A stretch of DNA of 64,000 nucleotides, taken from positions 868,001 through 932,000 of the forward strand of contig NZ_CP082273.1 in the NCBI RefSeq assembly GCF_019880385.1. Direction: 5' to 3'. A program made the translations under genes and the position numbers. Positions 9,788 to 18,352 of this stretch are shown piece after piece. The notes beneath the pieces were generated by a model. That model did not search any database. It saw nothing but the letters and a program-made list of their open reading frames with translations, and was not told the DNA's origin. This DNA is from Nocardioides coralli (GTDB taxonomy: Bacteria > Actinomycetota > Actinomycetes > Propionibacteriales > Nocardioidaceae). Positions within the stretch are counted from its first letter, which is position 1, and every line of letters begins with the position of its first letter.

Positions 9788-10669
9788 TCAGGCGGGACGA
9801 CGGGCGGGTGGACCCCCTTCCTGCAGGCGGGCCAGCAGGTCCGAGCGCCAGGCCTCGGCCTCCGCCACCTGGTTGAACGTGAAGACGTGCAGGCCGGCGA
9901 CCACCGCGTCGTCGCGAGCCAGGGCGGGCGCGAGCCGGCGCAGGAACGCCTCGGTGCTGAACCCGCGGGGTGCCAGCAACCGCGCGACGGTGCGCTTGTG
10001 CCGCAGCAGGAACCGGCTCGACTCCCCGACGCCGATCCGGGTCGCCACGGCCAGCAGCCGGGTCGGGTCGAGCGGGCCCGGGACTCCGAGCCAGAGCGGG
10101 AGCGTGACCCCCCGCCCGCGGACCCGGCCGAGCCACACCTCCACGACGCGGTGGTCGAAGGCGAGGTTGCTGACCATCTCGGTCGCGTACCGGCGCTTGT
10201 CCCACATCGCCTGCACGGTCAGGTCGTCGGGGATCGTCGGGTGCGACTCCGGGTAGCCCGTGATCCCGATGTGGGGGAACGGTGGCCCGAGCGCGGCCAG
10301 CGCCTGCAGCAGCGAGACCGCGTCCGCGAAGTCGCCGACGGGCTCCCCGTCGCCGCTGGGCACGAAGACCCGGGTCACGCCGGCCTCCCTCAGGCGGGAC
10401 ACGACGTCCGCGAGGTGGGCGGCGTCCGCCACCAGCCGGGCCGCGAGGTGAGGGACGGCGTCGTACCCGAGGCGTGCCAGGTCGACGGCGAGCTCGAGGG
10501 TGGGTTCCAGGCCGCGGCGCGGCGAGGCGGTGACGGCCACCATCCGCCCCGTCGGGAGGTGGGCGGCCACGAGGTCGGCGGTGCCGGGCGTGGGCAGCAC
10601 CTCGAAGCGCGGCTGCTCCAGCAGCGCTGCGAGGGGGCCCCCGGCGGCCGAGCCAAAATTGTTGCGCAT
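9788..10669 (-). CDS. Divergent methylenetetrahydrofolate reductase-like protein
   Basis: 293 residues with a TIM-barrel MTHFR-like layout. VAVTASPRRGLEPTLE stands where canonical MetF has SFEFFPP. PHLAAR matches the PHLTC strand, and VPSGD (D107) matches the LRGD strand. The usual catalytic glutamate of the first motif is absent (T47 in its place). It may belong to the flavin-independent type described in mycobacteria, but this rests on memory of that family. In context it could oxidise 5-methyl-THF made by the downstream demethylase. A gap of 91 nt separates it from that gene. The start codon lies inside a candidate operator, fitting a leaderless, repressible gene. Confidence 0.72.
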   Translation of the reverse strand: MRNNFGSAAGGPLAALLEQPRFEVLPTPGTADLVAAHLPTGRMVAVTASPRRGLEPTLELAVDLARLGYDAVPHLAARLVADAAHLADVVSRLREAGVTRVFVPSGDGEPVGDFADAVSLLQALAALGPPFPHIGITGYPESHPTIPDDLTVQAMWDKRRYATEMVSNLAFDHRVVEVWLGRVRGRGVTLPLWLGVPGPLDPTRLLAVATRIGVGESSRFLLRHKRTVARLLAPRGFSTEAFLRRLAPALARDDAVVAGLHVFTFNQVAEAEAWRSDLLARLQEGGPPARRPA

Positions 10670-10675
10670 GGCGCA
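10663..10675 (-). promoter_or_regulatory. Candidate IclR operator over the start of the MTHFR-like gene
   Basis: TGCGCATGGCGCA differs at one base from the site at 6677-6689. It covers the ATG at 10667-10669. A further ATGATGCGCA-like copy follows at about 10685-10694. It is the third transcription unit of the locus with the motif. Confidence 0.5.
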
Positions 10676-10872
10676 TTCCGTTTCATGATGCGCACCCTGA
10701 TGCGGTCACCGTAGGTCACACAGCGCCGTTGTCGGTAGAGCCACGACCGGGGAAATTCGTGTCGCTCTCCCCGCGGTCTGGTCCGGTGCCTGCGGTGTGG
10801 CCCCTTCCCTCGACCACGACGAGCGGTAAGACTGCACCCCGTTGCAGCGATCGGACTGACCGAGAGGCACGT

Positions 10873-11658
10873 ATGACGACTGGGGTGACCGGCCCGAGCA
10901 GGGCCAGCATCGACCACGGGACGCTCCGGAGAGATCGCTGGTGGCTGGCGCCGGCCACGACGTTCGTCGTCTTCTCGGCCTTCGTCGTCTATGCCACCGT
11001 CCGCGCCTTCTCGGGGACCAACTACTACGCCTCCCCGTACCTCTCGCCGTTCTACTCGCCGTGCCTGGGCGACTGCGTGTCCGGCGCCTCCGACTTCGGG
11101 CAGCCCTTCCAGTGGTGGCCGTTCTCGGCGGCCCTGATCATCCTGGTCTTCCCGCTCGGGTTCCGGATGACCTGCTACTACTACCGGAAGGCCTACTACC
11201 GGGCGTTCTGGCTCAGCCCGCCCGCCTGTGCGGTGGCCGAGCCCCACTGGGCCTACACCGGCGAGAGCACCCTGCCGCTGGTGGTCAACAACGTCCACCG
11301 CTACTTCTGGTACACCGCGGTGCTGGTCGCCGGTGTGCTGACCTTCGACGTCGTCCTCGCGTTCCGCGACGCCGACAAGGAATGGGGTCACGCCGGCCTC
11401 GGCACACTGCTGATGCTGGTCAACGTGATCTACATCTGGCTCTACACGCTGTCGTGCCACTCCTGCCGGCACGTCGTCGGCGGCCGCCTCCGCCACTTCA
11501 GCAAGCACCCGGTGCGCTACCGGCTGTGGACCTGGGTGTCGCGGCTCAACGTCCACCACGCCCGCTACGCGTGGGTGTCGCTGTTCTCGGTGGCGATCGT
11601 CGACCTCTACATCTACCTGCTCGCCACCGGACGGATCGAGGACCCGAGGTTTTTCTGA
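10873..11658 (+). CDS. Succinate dehydrogenase membrane anchor, mycobacterial Sdh1 type
   Basis: 261 residues with about five transmembrane segments (first at about 26-48). I chose the ATG at 10873 because GAGAGG precedes it; the frame is open 48 codons further upstream without family-like sequence. It anchors the SdhA and SdhB encoded next. Unusually it has many cysteines and histidines, including C64/C68 and a tight C195-H196-C198-H200 cluster after a transmembrane helix. Mycobacterial Sdh1 has been reported to hold a Rieske-type 2Fe-2S centre in its membrane domain, and this cluster is a candidate ligand set (inference). The stop and the next ATG share one base (TGATG). Confidence 0.82.
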   Translation: MTTGVTGPSRASIDHGTLRRDRWWLAPATTFVVFSAFVVYATVRAFSGTNYYASPYLSPFYSPCLGDCVSGASDFGQPFQWWPFSAALIILVFPLGFRMTCYYYRKAYYRAFWLSPPACAVAEPHWAYTGESTLPLVVNNVHRYFWYTAVLVAGVLTFDVVLAFRDADKEWGHAGLGTLLMLVNVIYIWLYTLSCHSCRHVVGGRLRHFSKHPVRYRLWTWVSRLNVHHARYAWVSLFSVAIVDLYIYLLATGRIEDPRFF

Positions 11659-13523
11659 TGCGCCACGAGATGACCGGCAACGAGATGGACTACTACTCCG
11701 AGGGCGGGATCGAGCGCCACGCCTACGACGTGGTCGTCGTGGGTGCGGGCGGGGCGGGACTGCGGGCCGCGATCGCGGCCCACGAGGCGGGCGCCAACAC
11801 CGCCATCGTCTGCAAGTCGCTCCTCGGCAAGGCCCACACGGTGATGGCCGAGGGCGGGATCGCCGCGGCGATGGGCAACCGGTGGCCGGAGGACAACTGG
11901 GAGGTCCACTTCCGCGACACCATGCGCGGCGGCAAGATGCTCAACAACTGGCGGATGGCCCAGCTCCACGCCCAGGAGGCGCCGGAGCGGGTCATGGAGC
12001 TCGAGGACTGGGGCGCCCTGTTCGACCGCACCGAGGACGGGCTGATCAGCCAGCGCGACTTCGGTGGCCACCGCTACGCGCGGCTGGCCCACGTCGGCGA
12101 CCGTACCGGCCTGGAGATGATCCGCACCCTGCAGCAGCGGGCCGTCCAGGTCGGCATCGACGTCTTCATGGAGTGCACCGTCACCGAGCTGCTCCAGGAC
12201 GACGACGGCGGGGAGCGACGGATCTCCGGCGTCTTCGGCTACTGGCGCGAGACCGGTCGCTTCGTCGCCATCGAGGCGCCCGCGGTCATCCTCGCGACGG
12301 GTGGCATCGGCAAGTCGTTCAAGGTGACCTCGAACTCGTGGGAGTACACCGGCGACGGCCACGCGCTGGCGCTGCGCGCCGGCGCCTCGCTCATCAACAT
12401 GGAGTTCGTGCAGTTCCACCCGACCGGCATGGTCTGGCCGCCCTCGGTGAAGGGACTGCTGGTCACGGAGTCGGTGCGCGGCGACGGCGGCGTCCTCAAG
12501 AACTCCGAGGGCAAGCGGTTCATGTTCGACTACATCCCGGAGTTCTTCAAGGCCGAGACCGCCGACACCGAGGAGGAGGCGGACCGGTGGTATGACGACA
12601 AGAAGAACAACCGCCGACCACCCGAGCTGCTGCCGCGTGACGAGGTCGCGCGTGCCATCAACGCGGAGATCAAGGCCGGACGCGGCTCACCGCACGGCGG
12701 CATCTACCTCGACATCGCCTCGCGCCGGGACCCCGACTACATCCGCAAGCGGCTGCCGTCGATGTACCACCAGTTCAAGGAGCTGGCCGACGTCGACATC
12801 ACCGCCGAGCCGATGGAGATCGGGCCGACCTGCCACTACGTGATGGGCGGTGTCGAGGTCGACCCCGACACGCAGCAGAGCGCGGTCACCGGTCTCTACG
12901 CGGCCGGCGAGGTGTCCGGAGGGATGCACGGCTCCAACCGGTTGGGCGGCAACAGCCTGTCCGACCTGCTGGTGTTCGGCCGCCGGGCGGGCGAGGCCGC
13001 GGCGGCGTACGTCGCGGGCCTGGCGTCGCGACCCACCGTCAGCGACCGCGACGTCCGGGCTGGCGAGTGGAGCGCGCTCACGCCGTTCAACGCCGAGGTG
13101 GGCGACAACCCCTACACGATCCAGCACGAGCTGCAGCAGGCGATGAACGACCTGGTCGGCATCATCCGCACCGGTGGCGAGCTGGAGGAGGCGCTCGCCG
13201 CGATCGAGGAGCTGAAGAAGCGCGCCACGACGATGAGCGTGGACGGGCACCGTCAGTACAACCCGGGCTGGCACCTCGCGCTCGACCTGCGCAACATGCT
13301 CGTCGTCTCCGAGGCCATCGCCCGTGCCGCGCTGCTGCGCACCGAGTCGCGCGGCGGACACACCCGCGACGACTACCCGCAGACCGACGACTCGTGGGGC
13401 ACCAAGAACCTGGTGGTGCGGCTCGACGACGCCGGCACGGGCGTCACGGTCACCGAGCAGCCGCTGCCGGCCATGCCCGACGAGCTGAAGTCCTACTTCG
13501 ACACCGCCGGACAGGGGAGCTGA
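11658..13523 (+). CDS. sdhA: Succinate dehydrogenase/fumarate reductase flavoprotein, Sdh1 type
   Basis: 621 residues. The Rossmann motif VVVVGAGGAGLRAAIAA begins at about residue 25. GKAHTVMAEGG places H60 as the probable covalent FAD site. Active-site segments EFVQFHPTGM and ATGGIGKSF are present, and HGSNRLGGNSLSDLLVFG is the usual C-terminal signature. It catalyses succinate/fumarate interconversion. This is the Rv0248c-like subtype, not the b558-associated subtype at the left edge. The ATG at 11658 overlaps the anchor stop; longer upstream readings run through the anchor gene in another frame and are not real. Confidence 0.94.
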   Translation: MRHEMTGNEMDYYSEGGIERHAYDVVVVGAGGAGLRAAIAAHEAGANTAIVCKSLLGKAHTVMAEGGIAAAMGNRWPEDNWEVHFRDTMRGGKMLNNWRMAQLHAQEAPERVMELEDWGALFDRTEDGLISQRDFGGHRYARLAHVGDRTGLEMIRTLQQRAVQVGIDVFMECTVTELLQDDDGGERRISGVFGYWRETGRFVAIEAPAVILATGGIGKSFKVTSNSWEYTGDGHALALRAGASLINMEFVQFHPTGMVWPPSVKGLLVTESVRGDGGVLKNSEGKRFMFDYIPEFFKAETADTEEEADRWYDDKKNNRRPPELLPRDEVARAINAEIKAGRGSPHGGIYLDIASRRDPDYIRKRLPSMYHQFKELADVDITAEPMEIGPTCHYVMGGVEVDPDTQQSAVTGLYAAGEVSGGMHGSNRLGGNSLSDLLVFGRRAGEAAAAYVAGLASRPTVSDRDVRAGEWSALTPFNAEVGDNPYTIQHELQQAMNDLVGIIRTGGELEEALAAIEELKKRATTMSVDGHRQYNPGWHLALDLRNMLVVSEAIARAALLRTESRGGHTRDDYPQTDDSWGTKNLVVRLDDAGTGVTVTEQPLPAMPDELKSYFDTAGQGS

Positions 13524-13525
13524 CC

Positions 13526-14302
13526 ATGGGATACGACCTGAAGCTCCGCATCTGGCGGGGCGACGTGGACGGCGGCGAGCTGCGCGACTACTCCGTGGAG
13601 GTCTCGGAGGGCGAGGTCGTCCTCGACGCCCTGCACCGGCTGCAGGCCACCCAGACCGGCGACCTCGCGATCAGGTGGAACTGCAAGGCCGGCAAGTGCG
13701 GCTCCTGCAGCGCGGAGATCAACGGCCGGCCCCGGCTGATGTGCATGACGCGGCTGTCGGACTTCGCCGAGGACGAGGTCATCACGGTCACCCCGATGCG
13801 TACCTTCCCCGTGATCCGCGACCTGGTCACCGACGTCTCCTTCAACTACCGCAAGGCCCGGCAGCTCCCCGGCGCCGAGCTGGGCCCCCGCGACCCGGAC
13901 GGCAAGCGGCGGATGATGCAGGTCGACGTCGAGCGCGGCCAGGAGTACCGCAAGTGCATCGAGTGCTTCCTGTGCCAGGACGTGTGCCACGTCGTCCGCG
14001 ACCACGAGGACAACAAGGAGGCCTTCGCCGGCCCACGGTTCTTCCTGCGGTACGCCGAGCTCGACATGCACCCGCTCGACACCCACGACCGTCGGCAGCT
14101 GGCGCAGGAGGCCGCCGGGCTCGGGATGTGCAACATCACCAAGTGCTGCACCGAGGTGTGCCCCGAGGGGATCCGGATCACCGACAACGCGATCATCCCA
14201 ATGAAGGAGCGCGTGGTGGACCGGAAGTACGACCCGCTGGTGTGGCTGGGCAACAAGATCGGCATCCGCAACAAGGACAACGAGGGCCGCACCGAGGTGT
14301 GA
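13526..14302 (+). CDS. sdhB: Succinate dehydrogenase/fumarate reductase iron-sulfur subunit, Sdh1 type
   Basis: 258 residues carrying electrons from FAD to the membrane. A plant-type 2Fe-2S site has C53, C58, C61 and C73 (NCKAGKCGSC, then C73). A 4Fe-4S site lies in CIECFLCQDVC (C144/C147/C150/C154). The third cluster lies in CNITKCCTEVCPEG (C202, C207/C208, C212). It begins 3 nt after the sdhA stop, so anchor-sdhA-sdhB is one operon. A short C/G-rich hairpin-like sequence follows the stop at about 14304-14317 but has no T-run. Confidence 0.94.
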   Translation: MGYDLKLRIWRGDVDGGELRDYSVEVSEGEVVLDALHRLQATQTGDLAIRWNCKAGKCGSCSAEINGRPRLMCMTRLSDFAEDEVITVTPMRTFPVIRDLVTDVSFNYRKARQLPGAELGPRDPDGKRRMMQVDVERGQEYRKCIECFLCQDVCHVVRDHEDNKEAFAGPRFFLRYAELDMHPLDTHDRRQLAQEAAGLGMCNITKCCTEVCPEGIRITDNAIIPMKERVVDRKYDPLVWLGNKIGIRNKDNEGRTEV

Positions 14303-14341
14303 GGCCCCCGGGGGTCATCGGCCGCTGCGTAGGCTCGACAC

Positions 14342-14881
14342 ATGGCTGCCGAATCGACGATGGTCCCGCTCGGGACACCGCTGCCCGCCTTCCGGCTCCC
14401 CTCCGCGACGGGGGAGGAGGTCGCCGCCGAGGACTACGACGGCCGGATGCTCCTGGTGGCGTTCCTCAGCCAGCACTGCCCCTACGTCCAGCACGTCGAG
14501 CAGGGCCTCGGCGAGCTGCTCGCCCGTCACCCCGAGCTCGCCGTGGTCGGCGTGTGCAGCAACGACACCGGCATCTCACCCGACGACACCCCTGACCGCC
14601 TGGCCGAGCAGGCCGAGCGGGCGGGGTGGGGGTTCCCCTACCTGGTCGACGAGTCGCAGGAGGTGGGCCGTGCCTTCGGCGCCGCCTGCACGCCCGACTT
14701 CTTCCTCTTCGACGCCGAGGGCCGGTTGGCCTACCGCGGGGCGATGGACGACTCCAGCCCGGGCAACGGTCGACCGGTGACCGGGGAGCTGCTGGAGGGG
14801 GCGATCGTCGCCGTCGGGAACGGCGAGACGGTGCCCGAGCCGCACCGCCCCGCCATGGGGTGCTCGATCAAGTGGCGGTGA
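14342..14881 (+). CDS. Thioredoxin-fold redoxin family protein
   Basis: 179 residues of the AhpC/TSA-thioredoxin superfamily. FLSQHCPYVQHVEQ holds a single N-terminal active-site cysteine (C46) with no CxxC partner. CTPDFFLFDAEGRLAYRGAMDD is the cis-proline region and the protein ends GCSIKWR, a conserved tail in this group. It is probably a cytoplasmic thiol peroxidase or oxidoreductase; the partner is unknown. TAGGCT at 14330-14335 lies six bases before the ATG, so the transcript looks leaderless and separate from sdhB. Confidence 0.8.
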   Translation: MAAESTMVPLGTPLPAFRLPSATGEEVAAEDYDGRMLLVAFLSQHCPYVQHVEQGLGELLARHPELAVVGVCSNDTGISPDDTPDRLAEQAERAGWGFPYLVDESQEVGRAFGAACTPDFFLFDAEGRLAYRGAMDDSSPGNGRPVTGELLEGAIVAVGNGETVPEPHRPAMGCSIKWR

Positions 14882-14892
14882 ACCGCTGAGCC

Positions 14893-16221
14893 TCAGGCGG
14901 CCCAGGCCCAGTCGACCCGCGGCCCCCCGGCCCCGGTCCGACCTCGGATGAGTGCCGCGGCGGTGGAGGCGTAGGTGTGTCCGGTCGGGGTCGTGGTCGT
15001 GACGCCGTGGCCGGGGCCGGGTCGTGGTCGGGCTGACCACCCGTGGGCCTGCTTGGCGTGGTTGCACGCTTGGCACAGTCCCTGGCCGTTGTCGGCGCTC
15101 GTGGGGCCGCCGTCGGCATGAGACACGACGTGGTCGACGTGGCGAACCGGGGCGCCGCACCAAGGGGTGCGACAGCGTCGGTCACGCAGGGCGATGAGCT
15201 CGGACAGTGCGCGCGGGAAGGTACGTGAGCGGGACTCCATGGCCACCAGCTGACCGGTGACCGGGTCGGCGAACAGGCGGCGGAGCTCGAGCCCACCGCC
15301 CGATGCCAGGGCCTGCCGGATCCAGTCACGGACCGTGCTTGCGGGGACCGCGCCGTGTCCGGGGATGTCGGCCGCCTCGTCGGTCTCGGCGAGGAGTGCG
15401 TCGACGCCGATGACCACGTTGACCCGGACCGTGCTGCTCGCATCCACGGTGCCACCCAGGACCCGGTCGACGAGGGTGTCCGCCATGATCTGTCCCCGCC
15501 CGCGGCCGTCGCCTGCGGCCACGAGTCGGTCGGCCTCGGCCCGGAGGGCGGCGTAGACCGCGACGCCGGCCTTGACCGGCAGGTGTCCGGTGAGCCAGGT
15601 CATCGTGTCGGGGGCGGGTCGGATCGTGACGTGACGGTCGCCCTCAGCCTTGCTGCGACGGGCGACCACCGACGCGGGGTCGAGCTCGGACGCCAGCGCG
15701 CGGGCCCGGTCGCCGAGCTCACGTGGTCCCATCTGCTCGGCCGCGACGGGGTCGCCGCACAAGCTCCGGTCGATCTGTTGCCGGTCGTGGAGGCTGAGGC
15801 ACGCGGTCTCTCGGGCCAGCAGCGTCGCCGACCACTCGGTGATCCGGCCGGTGCGGAGCGCAGCGAGCGTGCACGGCATCTCGCGGGTCAGGACCGTGGC
15901 GAGCGCGAGGAGTCGCTGGCCCCGGTGCGGGGAGACCCGTCGGGCCAGCGCGACCTCGTGAGCGACGCCTCGACCCTGCCGGTCGCCGGGGACCCCGCGT
16001 GCCGCGGCGGACGCCCTCCGGGACGCGTCGAGGTCGGCGGCCACGACCGCCTGGATGCCCTCCGCGGCGCTCTTGAGGACCTCGAGGGCGCGGAGCAGGT
16101 CGACCCGGGCGGCATCGTCGAGACCGTCGACCTCGCCCGCGAGCGACCTCGCGAACGCCAGCACGTCGTCGGCCAGCGGCGTGGCTGCGCCGGGCCGAGC
16201 GGAGGCCGTGCGTTCGATCAT
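14893..16221 (-). CDS. DUF222 / HNH-endonuclease domain protein
   Basis: 442 residues from the ATG at 16221, which AGGAT precedes at a good distance; an upstream start at 16269 would add 16 residues. The helical DUF222 domain fills most of the protein. The C-terminal HNH motif is intact: CRTPWCGAPVRHVDHVVSH, then NGQGLCQACNHAK. Such proteins (the 13E12 family in mycobacteria) are often multicopy in actinobacterial genomes and may be nucleases of mobile origin, but their role is not established. No inverted repeats or target duplication are visible around it. Confidence 0.85.
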   Translation of the reverse strand: MIERTASARPGAATPLADDVLAFARSLAGEVDGLDDAARVDLLRALEVLKSAAEGIQAVVAADLDASRRASAAARGVPGDRQGRGVAHEVALARRVSPHRGQRLLALATVLTREMPCTLAALRTGRITEWSATLLARETACLSLHDRQQIDRSLCGDPVAAEQMGPRELGDRARALASELDPASVVARRSKAEGDRHVTIRPAPDTMTWLTGHLPVKAGVAVYAALRAEADRLVAAGDGRGRGQIMADTLVDRVLGGTVDASSTVRVNVVIGVDALLAETDEAADIPGHGAVPASTVRDWIRQALASGGGLELRRLFADPVTGQLVAMESRSRTFPRALSELIALRDRRCRTPWCGAPVRHVDHVVSHADGGPTSADNGQGLCQACNHAKQAHGWSARPRPGPGHGVTTTTPTGHTYASTAAALIRGRTGAGGPRVDWAWAA

Positions 16222-16489
16222 GTGTTCGATCCTAGGCGGACCCGCCGACATCTCGGACGGGTTGTTCACAGCTGCAGACGCCGCCAGACCACGTCGCCCT
16301 GGACGTCCCCTGAGGATGCGGGGTCGACCCGGACCCCCCGGGGAAGACGCGCGAGCGCCCGGCGGAGCAGGTCGACACCCGCACCGAACGCGCCCACAGC
16401 GGCCACGCCGACGGAGCGTCGCCGGCCGTTCGGTCCCGCGTCACCTCCCCGACGCTCCCGCGTCGACGGCGCACCGTCAGGTGGTTCCC

Positions 16490-17599
16490 ATGAGATCTCG
16501 GAAGCCCTCACTCCTCACCCTGACGCTGACCTCCTCCTTGCTGGCCTCGCTGGTCGCCCTGACCCCGCCGGCCTCCGCCGCCGACCGTCGCGACGACCAC
16601 CCCGACCGGCGCGGACCCTCCGTCACCGTCATCGGCCACCGCGGCGCCAGCGGCTACCGGCCCGAGCACACGCTGGCGGCCTACCGGCTCGCCATCCGCC
16701 AGTGCGCCGACTACATCGAGCCCGACCTGGTCTCCACCAAGGACGGGGTCCTGGTAGCGCGTCACGAGAACGAGATCGGCGGCACCACCGACGTCGAGGA
16801 CCACCCGGAGTTCGCGGACCGCCGCACGACCAAGACCGTCGACGGGGTCCCGATGACGGGATGGTTCACCGAGGACTTCACCCTGCGCGAGCTGCGGACC
16901 CTGCGCGCCGAGGAGCGCATCCCGGACGTGCGGCCGCAGAACACCCGGTACGACGGCCGCTACCGGATCCCCACCCTGGAGCAGGTCGTCCGGCTCGCCC
17001 GGTCCACGGAGACCTGTGACGGCGAGGACGTCGGGATCTACCCGGAGACCAAGCACCCGAGCTACTTCGACTCCCTCGGCCTCTCGATGGAGGAGCCGCT
17101 CGTGGAGGTGCTGGACGCCTACGGCCTGGACCGCCGGCGCGACCCCGTCGTCGTGCAGAGCTTCGAGGTCGGCAACCTGAAGGACCTCGACGAGATGACC
17201 GACGTGCGCCTGGCGCAGCTCGCCGGGTGCGCCGGCAAGCCCTGGGACGACCCGCGCCCCTACGCGGTCATCCTCAGCCCCCAGGGTCTCGCGGAGGTCG
17301 CGACGTACGCCGACGGCATCGGTCCCTGCAAGGACCTGGTGATCCCGCGCGAGCCCGACGGCACCCTCGGGGAGCCGACCTCGCTCGTGAGGGATGCGCA
17401 CCGGGAGGGCCTGCTGGTCCACGCCTACACGTTCCGCGCCGAGAACCGCTACCTCCCCGCCGAGTACCGCTCCTCGGACGACCCCAACGAGCTCGGTGAC
17501 ATGGCGGGTGAGCTGCGGAGGTTCGCGCGGGCCGGGCTCGACGGCGCCTTCAGCGACCACCCGGACATCGCCGCCGCAGCGGTCTCACGACGCCGCTGA
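16490..17599 (+). CDS. Secreted glycerophosphodiester phosphodiesterase
   Basis: 369 residues. A Sec signal peptide (RSRK, hydrophobic 8-25, cleavage near PASA at residue 30) shows it is exported. GDPD catalytic residues are visible: H50 in GHRGASGYRPEHT, E77/D79 in IEPD and H92 in RHEN. It hydrolyses glycerophosphodiesters to glycerol-3-phosphate and an alcohol outside the cell, like GlpQ. The ATG at 16490 is the first Met that gives a signal peptide. The 268 bases upstream (16222-16489) contain no gene I can support. Confidence 0.9.
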   Translation: MRSRKPSLLTLTLTSSLLASLVALTPPASAADRRDDHPDRRGPSVTVIGHRGASGYRPEHTLAAYRLAIRQCADYIEPDLVSTKDGVLVARHENEIGGTTDVEDHPEFADRRTTKTVDGVPMTGWFTEDFTLRELRTLRAEERIPDVRPQNTRYDGRYRIPTLEQVVRLARSTETCDGEDVGIYPETKHPSYFDSLGLSMEEPLVEVLDAYGLDRRRDPVVVQSFEVGNLKDLDEMTDVRLAQLAGCAGKPWDDPRPYAVILSPQGLAEVATYADGIGPCKDLVIPREPDGTLGEPTSLVRDAHREGLLVHAYTFRAENRYLPAEYRSSDDPNELGDMAGELRRFARAGLDGAFSDHPDIAAAAVSRRR

Positions 17600-17606
17600 C
17601 GACCGG

Positions 17607-18236
17607 CTACTCGGTGGCGGCCATGGTCGCCCCGAGGCCGATCATCATCGCCCCGCCGGCGGCGCCCATGGCGTCCAGCCGGCGGGGCTCGCGCGCGAAC
17701 CACCGACGGGCGCGGCCGGCGGCCGTGGCCCAGATGCTGTCGGAGCACACGCACAGCAGGCCGAAGACCAGCCCCAGCACCGCCAGCTGCGGACCGGCCG
17801 GGGCGCCCCGGTCGGTGAACTGCGGCAGGAACGCCACGAAGAACACGATCGTCTTCGGGTTGCTCACCCCCACGGTGAAGCCCGTCAGCAGCGACCGGCG
17901 CGCCCGCTCCGGCGCCGGCACTCCGCGCAGGAGCGCCCGGCGCGCGTCGCCGCGGTGGCGGATCGCCTGGACGCCGAGGAAGGCGACGTAGACCGCGCCC
18001 ACCAGCTTGAGGGCGGTGTACGCCGACGCGCTGGTCGCGACGACGGCGCCGAGGCCGGCGGCGACGAGCAGCACCTGCACGGTGATGCCGAGCGCGTTGC
18101 CCACCACCGAGAGCAGTGCGTCGCGCAGCCCCACCGTCAGCGCCCGACCGAGCGTGAAGAGCAGGCTCGGACCCGGGAGCTGGATGAAGAGGATCGAGGC
18201 GACGACGAACGCCGCCCACTGGGTGCTGCTGGGCAT
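17607..18236 (-). CDS. LysE/RhtB-family amino acid exporter
   Basis: 209 residues with about six transmembrane helices. The family motif PGPSLLFTLGRALTVGLRDA is near the N-terminus, and GFTVGVSNPKTIVFFVAFLPQF begins the second half. Members export amino acids such as lysine, threonine or homoserine; the substrate here is unknown. CACACT (18243-18248, minus strand) six bases before the ATG suggests a leaderless mRNA. It converges with the glycerophosphodiesterase gene, 7 nt apart. Confidence 0.87.
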   Translation of the reverse strand: MPSSTQWAAFVVASILFIQLPGPSLLFTLGRALTVGLRDALLSVVGNALGITVQVLLVAAGLGAVVATSASAYTALKLVGAVYVAFLGVQAIRHRGDARRALLRGVPAPERARRSLLTGFTVGVSNPKTIVFFVAFLPQFTDRGAPAGPQLAVLGLVFGLLCVCSDSIWATAAGRARRWFAREPRRLDAMGAAGGAMMIGLGATMAATE

Positions 18237-18352
18237 GGCACGAGTGTGAAGCCTCTCCCTTCCCGTCGGACAGTCATTTCACCGGGGAGCGGACGGCCGG
18301 ATAGGTCACACCCGGTGGCCCGGCGGCATCGGCCCCTCCTATCGTTCACCGC

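Noticed and set aside
14893..16221. DUF222/HNH gene as part of a mobile element
   Set aside because: No terminal repeats, target duplication, integrase or attachment site flank it.
16266..16511. Possible 81-codon minus-strand gene in the 268-base gap
   Set aside because: It overlaps the start of the secreted phosphodiesterase, and I see no motif, promoter or ribosome binding site.
18237..18352. Cobalamin riboswitch upstream of mutA
   Set aside because: The gap is only about 115 bases, lacks the B12-box sequence, and the promoter signal points to a leaderless mRNA.
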